Assembly (NCBI GenBank): GCA_019241085.1
Contig: JAFAXH010000144.1
Location: 1-64,000 of the forward strand
From: Verrucomicrobiota bacterium
GTDB taxonomy: Bacteria; Verrucomicrobiota; Verrucomicrobiia; Chthoniobacterales; SZAS-18
Direction: 5' to 3'
DNA: 64,000 nt
The notes under the pieces are model-generated. The model worked only from the letters and a program-made list of their open reading frames with translations, searched no databases and was not told the origin of the DNA. Position numbers and translations under genes: made by a program. Positions 34,124 through 42,534 of this stretch are shown piece after piece. The stretch's first letter is position 1; each line of letters opens with the position of its first letter.

Positions 34124-35572
34124 ATGAACTCTGTCTCCCGCCGCTCCTTCATCCGCCAGTCCGCCTGCGCCGCGGTGGGCACTGCGTCCATCGCCTCGAC
34201 CGTTTGGAATTTGCGCGCCATCAACAACGCTGCCGCGCAGGCGCTGCCTTACGTGTCCTCCTCCACGGATCCGAACGCGAGCGAGACGCGTGCTCTGGTC
34301 TGTCTGTTCCTTTACGGCGGCAACGACGCGAACAATTTCATCGTCCCGCGCGACGCCACGAACTACGCCGCCTACGCCGCGGCGCGCGGCCCTTTGGCGC
34401 TGGCGCAAAGCTCCCTGTTGCCCATCACCACCGCGCGACCCGATCCGCAGGGCCGGCTCTTCGGCTTGCACCCGAACGTGCCGGAGTTGCAGGCGCTTTT
34501 TAACGCCAACGCCGATCCGACACTCGACCACAAGCTCGCCATCGTCGCCAACGTCGGCACGCTGCTTTATCCGACGACGAAATCCCAATACCTGGCCGGC
34601 TCCATCCCGTTGCCGCCGCAGCTTTTTTCCCACGCCGACCAGCAGATCGAGTGGCAAACGTCCATCCCTGATCAACCCGCGCGCTCCGGCTGGGGCGGGC
34701 GGCTGGCCGACCTGCTCACGTCGTTCAACCAAGCCAACGCGATCTCGATGTCCATCTCGCTCGCCGGCGCGAACACGTTCCAGATTGGCAATCAGGTTTT
34801 TCAATATCAGGTCGGCACCGATGGCTCCATCGGCTTGAACGGCACGATGGGAAATGACAACTCGATCCGTTATCAAGCGCTTCAGGATTTGCTGAACCTG
34901 CCGCACCAAAATCTCTTCGAGGCCGAGTTTGCCAAGATCACCAATCGCGCCATTGCCAACAACGCGATCCTGGCCAGCGCGCTGGCGAACGTGACGATCA
35001 ACACCGTGTTTCCTTCCAGATCCACGCTGGCCAGTGAGCTGCTGATGATCGCCAAGCTCATCGCCGCACGCCAAACGCTCGGTCAGCGCCGGCAGATTTT
35101 CTTCTGCTCGGTTGGCGGCTACGACACGCACGCCGACGAGTTGAATTCCCACACCGCGCTGCTCGCCGAATTGAGCGCGAGCATGAGCGCATTTTACAAA
35201 GCCACCGTCGAGCTGGGCATTCAGGATCGCGTCACGCTTTTCACCGCCTCGGACTTCGGCCGCACGTATCAGTCGAACGGCGCCGGCTCGGATCACGCCT
35301 GGGGCAGCCACGCGCTCGTGCTCGGCGGCTCGGTCAAGGGCGGCGACATCTACGGCACGTTCCCGAACCTGACGCTCAACGGTCCCGACGACATTGGCGA
35401 AGGCCGCTGGGTGCCGACGACTTCGGTCGATGAATATTCCGGCACGCTTGCGCGTTGGTATGGCGGCAGCGGGCTGGACCTGAGTTCCGTGTTGCCGAAC
35501 CTCGGACGGTTTCAGCATCCCGATCTCGGCTTCATGAATCCGTTGGCCGCGCCCGCGCCGCCGCCGTCGTAG
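34124..35572 (+). CDS. DUF1501 family protein, Tat-exported
   Basis: The 482-residue protein has a twin-arginine signal (SRRSFIRQSACAAVG) and the DUF1501 core: ALVCLFLYGGNDANNFIVPRD near the N-terminus, FFCSVGGYDTHADEL and TLFTASDFGRTYQSNGAGSDHAWG. It is related to the sulfatase/alkaline phosphatase-like fold and carries clustered Asp/His that could bind metal. It starts 20 bp after the DUF1800 gene, so the two are co-transcribed, one Sec- and one Tat-exported. They are thought to work together at the cell surface or in the periplasm, but no activity is known. Confidence 0.92.
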   Translation: MNSVSRRSFIRQSACAAVGTASIASTVWNLRAINNAAAQALPYVSSSTDPNASETRALVCLFLYGGNDANNFIVPRDATNYAAYAAARGPLALAQSSLLPITTARPDPQGRLFGLHPNVPELQALFNANADPTLDHKLAIVANVGTLLYPTTKSQYLAGSIPLPPQLFSHADQQIEWQTSIPDQPARSGWGGRLADLLTSFNQANAISMSISLAGANTFQIGNQVFQYQVGTDGSIGLNGTMGNDNSIRYQALQDLLNLPHQNLFEAEFAKITNRAIANNAILASALANVTINTVFPSRSTLASELLMIAKLIAARQTLGQRRQIFFCSVGGYDTHADELNSHTALLAELSASMSAFYKATVELGIQDRVTLFTASDFGRTYQSNGAGSDHAWGSHALVLGGSVKGGDIYGTFPNLTLNGPDDIGEGRWVPTTSVDEYSGTLARWYGGSGLDLSSVLPNLGRFQHPDLGFMNPLAAPAPPPS

Positions 35573-35608
35573 CACGCGGGGGGCGAAAGCGAACTTCGAC
35601 GACGCGCC

Positions 35609-36220
35609 ATGCAACGTGCATCGACTTTCTACTTCGTCGCTGCTGCGGTGATCGCCGCGGTGGCGGTCTTTTGCCTCTGGCCGCGACCAACGCCCGACGC
35701 TGCTGACCGCTTGGTAGTTCATAGCGATCCCGTGCCAACGCCCGCGGCTCCTTCCGCGCCACTCGTCGCCACCAGCGCGACGACGCCGGATGTTGTCGTT
35801 GAAACAGCATCACCCGCGGCATTGGCCACGCCCACGGCACTGGCTGAGCCGCCGCTCAACGCGCCTCCTGCATTGCCGCCACCCGCGCCGCGTTTCGCCA
35901 CGGCGAACCCTGCCCAGCAACAGGCTGGCGCCAATGATCCCGCGCTGCTCGCCGTGCGCGGCAGCCTCCGCGATTATCGCGCCGCGCTCGGGCAGAACCC
36001 GGTCGGCACGAATGCGGAAATCACGAAAGCATTGCTCGGCAACAATCCGCGCGGCGCGCAATTTCTCGGCGCCGATGCCAAGGTCAACGATCAGGGCGAG
36101 TTGCTCGATCGTTGGGAGCATCCGTATTATTTTCACCAAATCTCGGGCACCGACATGGAGGTGCGCTCCGCCGGTCCTGACGGCGTGATGTGGACTCCAG
36201 ACGATCTGGTCGCGCGCTGA
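35609..36220 (+). CDS. Membrane-anchored protein with pseudopilin-like C-terminus
   Basis: The 203-residue protein has one N-terminal membrane segment (YFVAAAVIAAVAVFCLWPR), a Pro/Ala/Thr linker of about 75 residues and a C-terminal domain. The end of that domain (LLDRWEHPYYFHQISGTDMEVRSAGPDG, then TPDDL) resembles the calcium-site C-terminus of GspG-type pseudopilins. It lacks the N-terminal methylation motif and is therefore not a pilin. It follows the DUF1501 gene by 36 bp and is probably in the same operon, suggesting a third surface component. Confidence 0.78.
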   Translation: MQRASTFYFVAAAVIAAVAVFCLWPRPTPDAADRLVVHSDPVPTPAAPSAPLVATSATTPDVVVETASPAALATPTALAEPPLNAPPALPPPAPRFATANPAQQQAGANDPALLAVRGSLRDYRAALGQNPVGTNAEITKALLGNNPRGAQFLGADAKVNDQGELLDRWEHPYYFHQISGTDMEVRSAGPDGVMWTPDDLVAR

Positions 36221-36230
36221 GGATTTTTTT

Positions 36231-38264
36231 TCAATCCAGCGCGATGGGCGCGGCGAGGCATTCCGGCGGGATGCCGAACGCATCGACCAGCGCGACAGCT
36301 TCCTGCCGCACCTCGGCGCAAAGCGCATCGACGAGCGCGGTGATGGCACGCGATTTCGCCGGCGCGAAGACGCCGTTTTCCAAAAACCACGCGCGATTTT
36401 TTTCCAAGTGCGCGAGCGCAAAAAGGTCGCACAACCGCTTGAGCGCCGGCCGCAGCGAGCGATCCGGGCAGACGCGCACGGTGTGAATGAATTGTTCCAG
36501 AATGATGCGCTCGGTCCACGCAAAGGCGAGTTGCAGCAGCTCGTTTTGCAGCGCGGTAAACGCGGCATACGCCTCCGCACCGCGTCCGATGCGAGCGCGC
36601 AATTCGCCGCCGAGCGCGGCGAGCAAGGTCTCCTCGCGATGATGAAACCAGCCGAGTTGCACTGCGGGATCGCGCAGGTGCGACTCGCTCGTTTTGTGCG
36701 TCAACAGCGGATTGCGCGCGGCGAGCGCCTTGGCTTTCTGGCTGACAAGAAATGCGGCGAACTGTGCCGCGCCTTTGCCCTTGAACGAATCCTTGAAATC
36801 GGTGAGCAGATTCTTCGCGACGAGCTGCATGAGAATCGTGTTGTCGCCCTCGAACGTCGTGAACACATCACTGTCGCCCTTGAGCGCGGCGAAGCGATTG
36901 ACCGCCAGAAATCCCTCGCCGCCGCACGCCTCGCGCCCGGTCTGAAGCGTGTGCGTCATGTTCCAGGTCGAGAACGCTTTCAGCCCCGCGGCCATCGTCT
37001 CGACGCGGCGATAATCACCGGTGGCCAGCGTGAGATTGAGCTTCGTCAAATGTTTGAACGCGAAGTCGAGCGCGTAAGCGTTCGCGAGCAGCGGCATCAG
37101 CCGGCGCTGGTGTGCGGGATAATCGAGCAGCAACGTTTCCGTCTTCGTGCCCGGCGGGCCAAATTGCCGCCGGCGCGCGCCGTAGCGGATCGCAATGGCG
37201 AGGCCGCTCTTGGCCGCGCTGTTGCCGCTCGCACCGACGGAGATGCGCCCGCCGACGAGCGTGCCGATGGTGGTGAAAAAACGCGCCGCCGGATTTTTGA
37301 TCTGGCTGGAATACGTGCCATCCGCAGCGACCTGCGCGAAGCGGTCGAGCAATTCCGCGCGCGGCACGCGGACGTGATCGAACCAGATGCGGCCGTTATC
37401 GACGCCGTTGAGGCCGAGCTTCTGGCTGTTGTCTTCGATGCGAATGCCCGGCAGCGGCTCGCCGTCGTCGCCGCGGATCGGCACGACAAACGCATGGACG
37501 CCGTGGCGTTCGCCGCGCGTTTCGAGCTGCGCGAAGACGGTCGCGATGCGCCCGTGCACGGCGGCGTTGCCGATGTAATTTTTTCCGGAAAAAAACGTCG
37601 GGCTGTGCAAGTCGAACTCGCCAGTTTTCGGATCGTAAACGGCGACCGTTTCCAAATCCTTCACGTTCGAGCCGTGGCCGATTTCAGTCATCGCGAAGCA
37701 GCCCGGCAGATCGAGCGTCGCGGTCGCGGGCAGATATTTTTCGTGGTGCCGCGCTGTGCCCAAGCGCAGGATGCTGCCGCCCCAAAGTCCGAACTGGACG
37801 CCGAATTTGATGACGAGCGAAATGTCGTGAAAGCCAAGAATTTCAAACGCCGCCATGAACTTGCCGATGTCTTCCTCACCGCCGGCAAACCGCGGCATGA
37901 ACAACGCGCCGATGCCTTGCCGCGCGAGTTCCTTCGCCCAGCCGAACACTTTGTCGCGCAACCCCGGCGTGTCCGTGCCGGCGTAATAACGGAACGCCGG
38001 CTGCGCAAGGAGCAGCCGCATCCGCGCCTTGATCTCCGGCTGATCGCCGTCGAGCAGCTTTTGCATCGCCGCCGGATCGAAGCTGGCGGGCTGCTTGACG
38101 ATGGGCGGATAGCCACGCCGCGTCCAAGGCTCTTCGATGGGTCCGCGGCCCAGTCGCGTGCCGGTGCCGGCAGGGCCGGCATTCGTCGCGGGTGCGGGCG
38201 GCGTTTCGCCCGGCGCGAGCGGCCGGGCGACGGGATCAGCGGAAGTTTCGAATGCAGGGGGCAT
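36231..38264 (-). CDS. Acyl-CoA oxidase/dehydrogenase family flavoprotein
   Basis: The 677-residue length and architecture follow the acyl-CoA oxidase family, not the 380-residue acyl-CoA dehydrogenases. Seen are CFAMTEIGHGSNVKDLET and FFSGKNYIGNAAVHG (FAD and substrate region), RISVGASGNSAAKSGLAIAI, and REACGGEGFLAVNRF followed by VFTTFEGDNTILMQLVAKNL. The last motif contains the region of the catalytic Glu. A C-terminal helical domain completes the protein. It introduces the first double bond in beta-oxidation, passing electrons to O2 if a true oxidase. It is the most distal gene on the minus strand of the fatty-acid locus. Confidence 0.88.
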   Translation of the reverse strand: MPPAFETSADPVARPLAPGETPPAPATNAGPAGTGTRLGRGPIEEPWTRRGYPPIVKQPASFDPAAMQKLLDGDQPEIKARMRLLLAQPAFRYYAGTDTPGLRDKVFGWAKELARQGIGALFMPRFAGGEEDIGKFMAAFEILGFHDISLVIKFGVQFGLWGGSILRLGTARHHEKYLPATATLDLPGCFAMTEIGHGSNVKDLETVAVYDPKTGEFDLHSPTFFSGKNYIGNAAVHGRIATVFAQLETRGERHGVHAFVVPIRGDDGEPLPGIRIEDNSQKLGLNGVDNGRIWFDHVRVPRAELLDRFAQVAADGTYSSQIKNPAARFFTTIGTLVGGRISVGASGNSAAKSGLAIAIRYGARRRQFGPPGTKTETLLLDYPAHQRRLMPLLANAYALDFAFKHLTKLNLTLATGDYRRVETMAAGLKAFSTWNMTHTLQTGREACGGEGFLAVNRFAALKGDSDVFTTFEGDNTILMQLVAKNLLTDFKDSFKGKGAAQFAAFLVSQKAKALAARNPLLTHKTSESHLRDPAVQLGWFHHREETLLAALGGELRARIGRGAEAYAAFTALQNELLQLAFAWTERIILEQFIHTVRVCPDRSLRPALKRLCDLFALAHLEKNRAWFLENGVFAPAKSRAITALVDALCAEVRQEAVALVDAFGIPPECLAAPIALD

Positions 38265-38298
38265 TGCGGCTCAAAGCATCGCACAGACCTCCTGTCTT

Positions 38299-38402
38299 TG
38301 TCATCCTGAGCGAAGTCGAAGGATCTTTCGCTGCATAGTTGAAGACTTCATTTACGCGCTGCGCTCCGCCGCGAAAGATCCTTCGCTGCCGCTCAGGATG
38401 AC
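38299..38402. repeat. Inverted repeat of the GAGCGAAGTCGAAGGATC family
   Basis: Outward TGTCATCCTGAGCGAAGTCG on the left and CCGCTCAGGATGACA on the right flank a core of about 38 bp. It is the same family as 61-120 and 60525-60630 and lies between the fadB and acyl-CoA oxidase genes, where it could interrupt or terminate the operon. Confidence 0.85.
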
Positions 38403-38420
38403 AACTATGGAATACGTAGC

Positions 38421-40610
38421 TTAAGCCTGCATCGACTCTTTCTTTACCGCCGCCTTTGCTTCCGCATAAAATGTCCCGCCGCGTTGCGCGAGGTCTCGGA
38501 TCAAATCGCACGGCTCGAAGTGCTTGCCCACCTGCCGTCCGAGCTGTTCAAGCCGCGCGCCAATTTCCGGCAGCCCGCGCGCATCGGCGTAACGCAGCGG
38601 TCCGCCGCGGAACGGCGCCCAGCCGGTGCCCATAATCATGCCGAAATCGACATCCTCCGGCGCCTCGACGACGTGCTCTTCCAGCGTGCGCGCCGCTTCG
38701 TTGACCATGATGAGCACGAGCCGGTCGCGGATGAGCGCTTCGTCGGTGTTAACGGGATTTTGGTTCGCTTGAAACGCGCCAAGTTCCGGGTTCAAAGGCG
38801 AACGCGCGTCATCGCCTTTGCCCTTGCCGTTTGCGCCGTAAGCATAAAAGCCCGTGCCCGATTTTTTGCCGAGCCAGCCTTTGGCCATCATGCGCTCCAA
38901 AATGTCATTCATCGGCACCGGCTTCGGCAGCCGTTGCTCGAGGTCTTTGGCGACGTGTTGCGCCACGTCGAGGCCGACTTCGTCCGCCAGCCGCAACGGT
39001 CCCATCGGCATGCCGAAATCGAGCATCAATTTGTCGATGCGCGCCGGATCGTGGCCTTCCTGAAACAGCCGCACCGCCTCAGCCATGTAGGGCAGCAAAA
39101 TGCGGTTAACGAGAAACCCTGGGCTGTCCCGCACGAGCACCGGCAGCTTGCCGATGGCTTTGACAAAACCGAGCGCCAGCCCGACCGCCGCCGCGCTCGA
39201 ACGCGGGCCGCGCACGATCTCGACGAGCTGCATCCGATGCACCGGATTGAAAAAATGAATGCCGACCACGCGCTCCGGCTTTTGCAAGTCGCTTGCAATT
39301 TCGTCGATCGAAAGCGCCGACGTGTTCGTGGCCAGCACCGTGTCCGGCCCGCCGGCAGATTCGAGGCCGGCGAAAATTTTCTTTTTCAAATCGAGCTTTT
39401 CGACCGCCGCTTCGATGACCAAATCAACGTGGCGCAACGGCACGTCGGCCGCCACCGGCACCACGCGGTCGAGCGCGGCGGTCGCCTCGGTTTTCGTGAA
39501 CACGCGCCGCTTCGTCGCGTCGCGCACGATCTTCGCAACCGTCTGCATCCCGCGCGCCAGCGGCTCGGAGCCGATGTCTTTCAGCAACACGCGCACCCCG
39601 CGCGCGGCGAGCCATTGCGCGATGCCCGCGCCCATGACGCCCGCGCCGACCACGGCGGCATTTTTCACCGGACGCGGCTTGCTCTCGGCGCCGCTTGCGA
39701 GGTCGGCGGGCAGCTTCAATTTTTTCGCGCGTTCTTGCAGTAAAAACACGCGCATCAAGTTGCGACTGGCGTCCGTGCTGGCGAGTTCGATGAACGCCGT
39801 TTTTTCGTTGTGCAACGATTCTTCGTGCGAGCAACTCAGGCCGCGCACAGCGACTTCGAGCGCCTTCAGCGGCGCGGGATAATTGCCGTGCGTTTTGGCC
39901 AGGGTTTGCGCGCGCGCCTTGCGCGCGACGATCCCGGCCAGCAGCGGGTTGTTCAGCAAAAACACCGGCGGCGCGAGACGCTTGCGGCCGAGAGCGATTT
40001 TCTTTTCCGCCGCGTGCGGCAAGCCTTCGCGGAAAACCACGTCGTCGATCCAGCCGAGCTTTTGCGCCTGCTTCGCCGCGTATTGCTTGCCGGTCAAAAT
40101 CGCGCCGAGCGCCGCCGGCAAGCCGATGAGCCGCGGCAGCCGCGTCGAGCCGCCCCAAGCCGGCAGGATGCCGAGCAGCACCTCGGGCAGCCCGATCTTG
40201 GTCGAAGCGTCGTTTGACGCCACGCGCCAGTCGCACGCCAGCGCCAGCTCGCAACCGCCGCCAAGGCAGACGCCGTGGATCGCCGCGACGCTCGGGATCG
40301 GCAGCCACGCGATGCGCTCGAACGTGCGCTGCCCCTGGTCGATGAGGCGGCCCAAAATGTCGGGCGTGATCTCGCCCTGAGTGAAACCGATGAGGTCGGC
40401 GCCAGCGAGAAAAATTTTCGGTTTGGCCGTGGCGAAGACGACGCCCTTGCACGCGCCGCGGCCTTCGCCTTCGAGCCAGTCGAGGTGCGCGTTGAGTTCG
40501 GCAAAAGTCGCCGCGTCAAAGATGTTTGCCGCCGAGTCCGGCTTGTCGAAGGTCAAAGTGCAGATGCCGTTTTCATTGATTTCGCGGCGGAGGTTTTTGA
40601 AGTCGTTCAT
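38421..40610 (-). CDS. fadB: FadB/FadJ-like enoyl-CoA hydratase / 3-hydroxyacyl-CoA dehydrogenase
   Basis: The 729-residue bifunctional enzyme has an N-terminal crotonase domain with catalytic Glu121 (LGGGCELALACD) and Glu143 (GLPEVLLGILP). A Rossmann dehydrogenase domain starting AAVVGAGVMGAGIAQWLA (about residue 318) follows, with the His motif GIHFFNPVHRMQLVEIV, then duplicated C-terminal helical domains (GFLVNRILLPYMAEA). It hydrates trans-2-enoyl-CoA and oxidises L-3-hydroxyacyl-CoA. Whether it is FadB- or FadJ-like cannot be settled here. The thiolase gene is upstream on the same strand, separated by a gene of unknown function. Confidence 0.94.
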   Translation of the reverse strand: MNDFKNLRREINENGICTLTFDKPDSAANIFDAATFAELNAHLDWLEGEGRGACKGVVFATAKPKIFLAGADLIGFTQGEITPDILGRLIDQGQRTFERIAWLPIPSVAAIHGVCLGGGCELALACDWRVASNDASTKIGLPEVLLGILPAWGGSTRLPRLIGLPAALGAILTGKQYAAKQAQKLGWIDDVVFREGLPHAAEKKIALGRKRLAPPVFLLNNPLLAGIVARKARAQTLAKTHGNYPAPLKALEVAVRGLSCSHEESLHNEKTAFIELASTDASRNLMRVFLLQERAKKLKLPADLASGAESKPRPVKNAAVVGAGVMGAGIAQWLAARGVRVLLKDIGSEPLARGMQTVAKIVRDATKRRVFTKTEATAALDRVVPVAADVPLRHVDLVIEAAVEKLDLKKKIFAGLESAGGPDTVLATNTSALSIDEIASDLQKPERVVGIHFFNPVHRMQLVEIVRGPRSSAAAVGLALGFVKAIGKLPVLVRDSPGFLVNRILLPYMAEAVRLFQEGHDPARIDKLMLDFGMPMGPLRLADEVGLDVAQHVAKDLEQRLPKPVPMNDILERMMAKGWLGKKSGTGFYAYGANGKGKGDDARSPLNPELGAFQANQNPVNTDEALIRDRLVLIMVNEAARTLEEHVVEAPEDVDFGMIMGTGWAPFRGGPLRYADARGLPEIGARLEQLGRQVGKHFEPCDLIRDLAQRGGTFYAEAKAAVKKESMQA

Positions 40611-40645
40611 GAATGGAATATCAGTTTAAGCTACCAGCTATCGCG

Positions 40646-41158
40646 TCACGAAGTCGCTGCGACATGAGGACACCGTCGCAGAGCATTAATTAAAAGCTGA
40701 TAGGCATCACGCTCTACCACTGCTTTACCAAGCTCATCCAAGCTCACGAATTTGCCGCTTTGGGAATTAAGCTCGGCAACAGGCTCTACTATGCTGCTGC
40801 GACTAAGAACGAAATTCTCTTCCCGAGCGACCGCATAGCTGAGTTGCGCCCGGATTGGCCGCGTTGACGTGAGACGAGCTAGCTTCATCTCTAAACACAC
40901 GACAGGTTCTTGTGAGTTATCGAGATGCTTCTCGTTGATTAGAAACCAGTCTTTTTGTTTGCTTTGGAATCTGTTGATAAAGTCCAGAAAGGCAGGCACG
41001 ATCATCATGCGCGCGTGCTCTCGAAATGCCGCAACAAGATCGGATCGCTGAGTAAAACCAGCTTCGTAGGCTTCAAGGCATTCACTCGCCTGCTTGCGAA
41101 GTAGTCTGATCTCGGCAGCCAGCTTGTTTTCACATTCTTCAAGCATATTCCGATTCAT
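40646..41158 (-). CDS. Hypothetical protein inserted between fadA-like and fadB-like genes
   Basis: The 170-residue protein begins MNRNMLEECENKLAAEIRLL, is largely helical with no membrane segment or signal, and shows no recognisable family. Its DNA is visibly AT-richer than the fad genes on both sides and its codons are less GC-biased. The start is only 3 bp after the thiolase gene stop and the stop is 35 bp before the fadB start, so it is transcribed with the operon. It looks like a later acquisition. Function unknown. Confidence 0.7.
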   Translation of the reverse strand: MNRNMLEECENKLAAEIRLLRKQASECLEAYEAGFTQRSDLVAAFREHARMMIVPAFLDFINRFQSKQKDWFLINEKHLDNSQEPVVCLEMKLARLTSTRPIRAQLSYAVAREENFVLSRSSIVEPVAELNSQSGKFVSLDELGKAVVERDAYQLLINALRRCPHVAATS

Positions 41159-41161
41159 TGC

Positions 41162-42457
41162 TCACACCCGCTCGAGCCACAGCGCGCCGCCCTGGCCGCC
41201 GCCGACGCAGAGGCTCACGAGGGCGCGTTTTTGATTGCGCCGCGCGAGTTCCTTCAACGCCGTGAGCACGAGCCGCGTGCCGCTGACGCCGACCGGATGG
41301 CCGAGCGCAATCGCGCCGCCGTTGACGTTGAGAACCTCATCGGGAATCTCGCCGAGCGCAGTGTCGCGGCCGAGCTTTTGCCGGCAATAATCGGCGTCCA
41401 TTGCCGCGCGCTGGCAGCCGATGACTTGCGCGGCGAAGGCTTCGTTGATCTCGATCAAATCGGCGTCTTTCAAGCCAAGTCCGTAACGCTGTTCCGCGCG
41501 ATGGATCGCGTGGACCGGGCCGAGGCCCATGCGCGACGGATCGCAGCCGGCGTATTGATAACCGACGAGCCGGCCGAGTGGAGTGAGGCCGCTGGCCTTC
41601 AGCGCTTTTTCGTTCATCACCAAGAGCGCGGCGGCGCCGTCGGTGATCTGCGAGGCGTTGCCGGCGGTGACGCTGCCGCTGACTTTTTCAAAGACCGGTT
41701 TGAGCTTCGCCAACGCCTCCATCGTCTGGCCCTTGCGCGGGCCGTTGTCGCTGTCGAGATACGCCTGGCCGTCGCGCGGTTTGGAAAAATAAACGGGCGT
41801 GATTTCCTGCGCCAGACGGTCGCGCGCGGCGACGGCTTTTTGGTGCGAGCGCAGCGAAAATTCGTCCTGCTCCTCGCGCGTGATTTTGAAATCGCGCGCC
41901 ACGTTTTCCGCCGTCTGGCCCATGTTCAAGCCGCTCGCCGGATCGCTCAAGCCGAGCTGCAAGCCGATGCGAGGCGTGAAGTCTTCCGGGCGAAAAGTGC
42001 TCAGGATGCCGAGCTTTTGGGCGACGGTTTTCGCGCGCGCGAGCTGGCCGAATTTTTTCGCCGCTTTTTCCGAATAGAGCAGGGGAATGAGCGACATGTT
42101 TTCCGTGCCGCCGACGACAAACACGTCGCCGCGTCCGACCATGATTTTTTCCGCCGCCTGCGTCACGCTTTCAAAACCGCTGGCGCAATTGCGGTGCACG
42201 GTGATGGCCGTGACGGTGTCGGGAATGCCGGCGCGCAACGCGATGACGCGCCCGATGTTTGCCGCGTCCGCCGGCTGGCCAACGCAGCCGAAGATGACTT
42301 CCTCGACGGTCGCCGGGTCGAGGCCGGTTTTGGCGAGGAGTTCGCTCGTGGCGACGCGGCCGAGTTCGACGGCGTCGGTCTCGGCGAAGGCGGTGCCCAT
42401 TTTTGCGAAAGGCGTGCGGATGCCATCGACGATGTAGATTGGTTCGTTGGGGTTCAT
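41162..42457 (-). CDS. Acetyl-CoA acyltransferase (thiolase)
   Basis: The 431-residue thiolase has the nucleophilic Cys in [12 protein letters not shown], the catalytic His in [17 protein letters not shown] and the second Cys in [27 protein letters not shown] opens the N-terminal domain and [14 protein letters not shown] is also conserved. It is slightly longer than the FadA type and resembles FadI-type thiolases. It cleaves 3-ketoacyl-CoA in the last beta-oxidation step. The start at 42457 fits the family; the open frame continues upstream to 42505 without homology. Confidence 0.95.
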   Translation of the reverse strand: MNPNEPIYIVDGIRTPFAKMGTAFAETDAVELGRVATSELLAKTGLDPATVEEVIFGCVGQPADAANIGRVIALRAGIPDTVTAITVHRNCASGFESVTQAAEKIMVGRGDVFVVGGTENMSLIPLLYSEKAAKKFGQLARAKTVAQKLGILSTFRPEDFTPRIGLQLGLSDPASGLNMGQTAENVARDFKITREEQDEFSLRSHQKAVAARDRLAQEITPVYFSKPRDGQAYLDSDNGPRKGQTMEALAKLKPVFEKVSGSVTAGNASQITDGAAALLVMNEKALKASGLTPLGRLVGYQYAGCDPSRMGLGPVHAIHRAEQRYGLGLKDADLIEINEAFAAQVIGCQRAAMDADYCRQKLGRDTALGEIPDEVLNVNGGAIALGHPVGVSGTRLVLTALKELARRNQKRALVSLCVGGGQGGALWLERV

Positions 42458-42534
42458 AATAGGATAAGCTTGCCGGTTCAGCAGGTGAGTGAAATGTCGC
42501 GGCAAACTCCCGCGCTGTCATGCCGGTGTTGGGA

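Noticed and set aside
36408-38309. 633-residue plus-strand frame opposite the acyl-CoA oxidase gene
   Set aside because: Arg/Ala/Gln-rich shadow; the opposite strand has complete flavoenzyme motifs.
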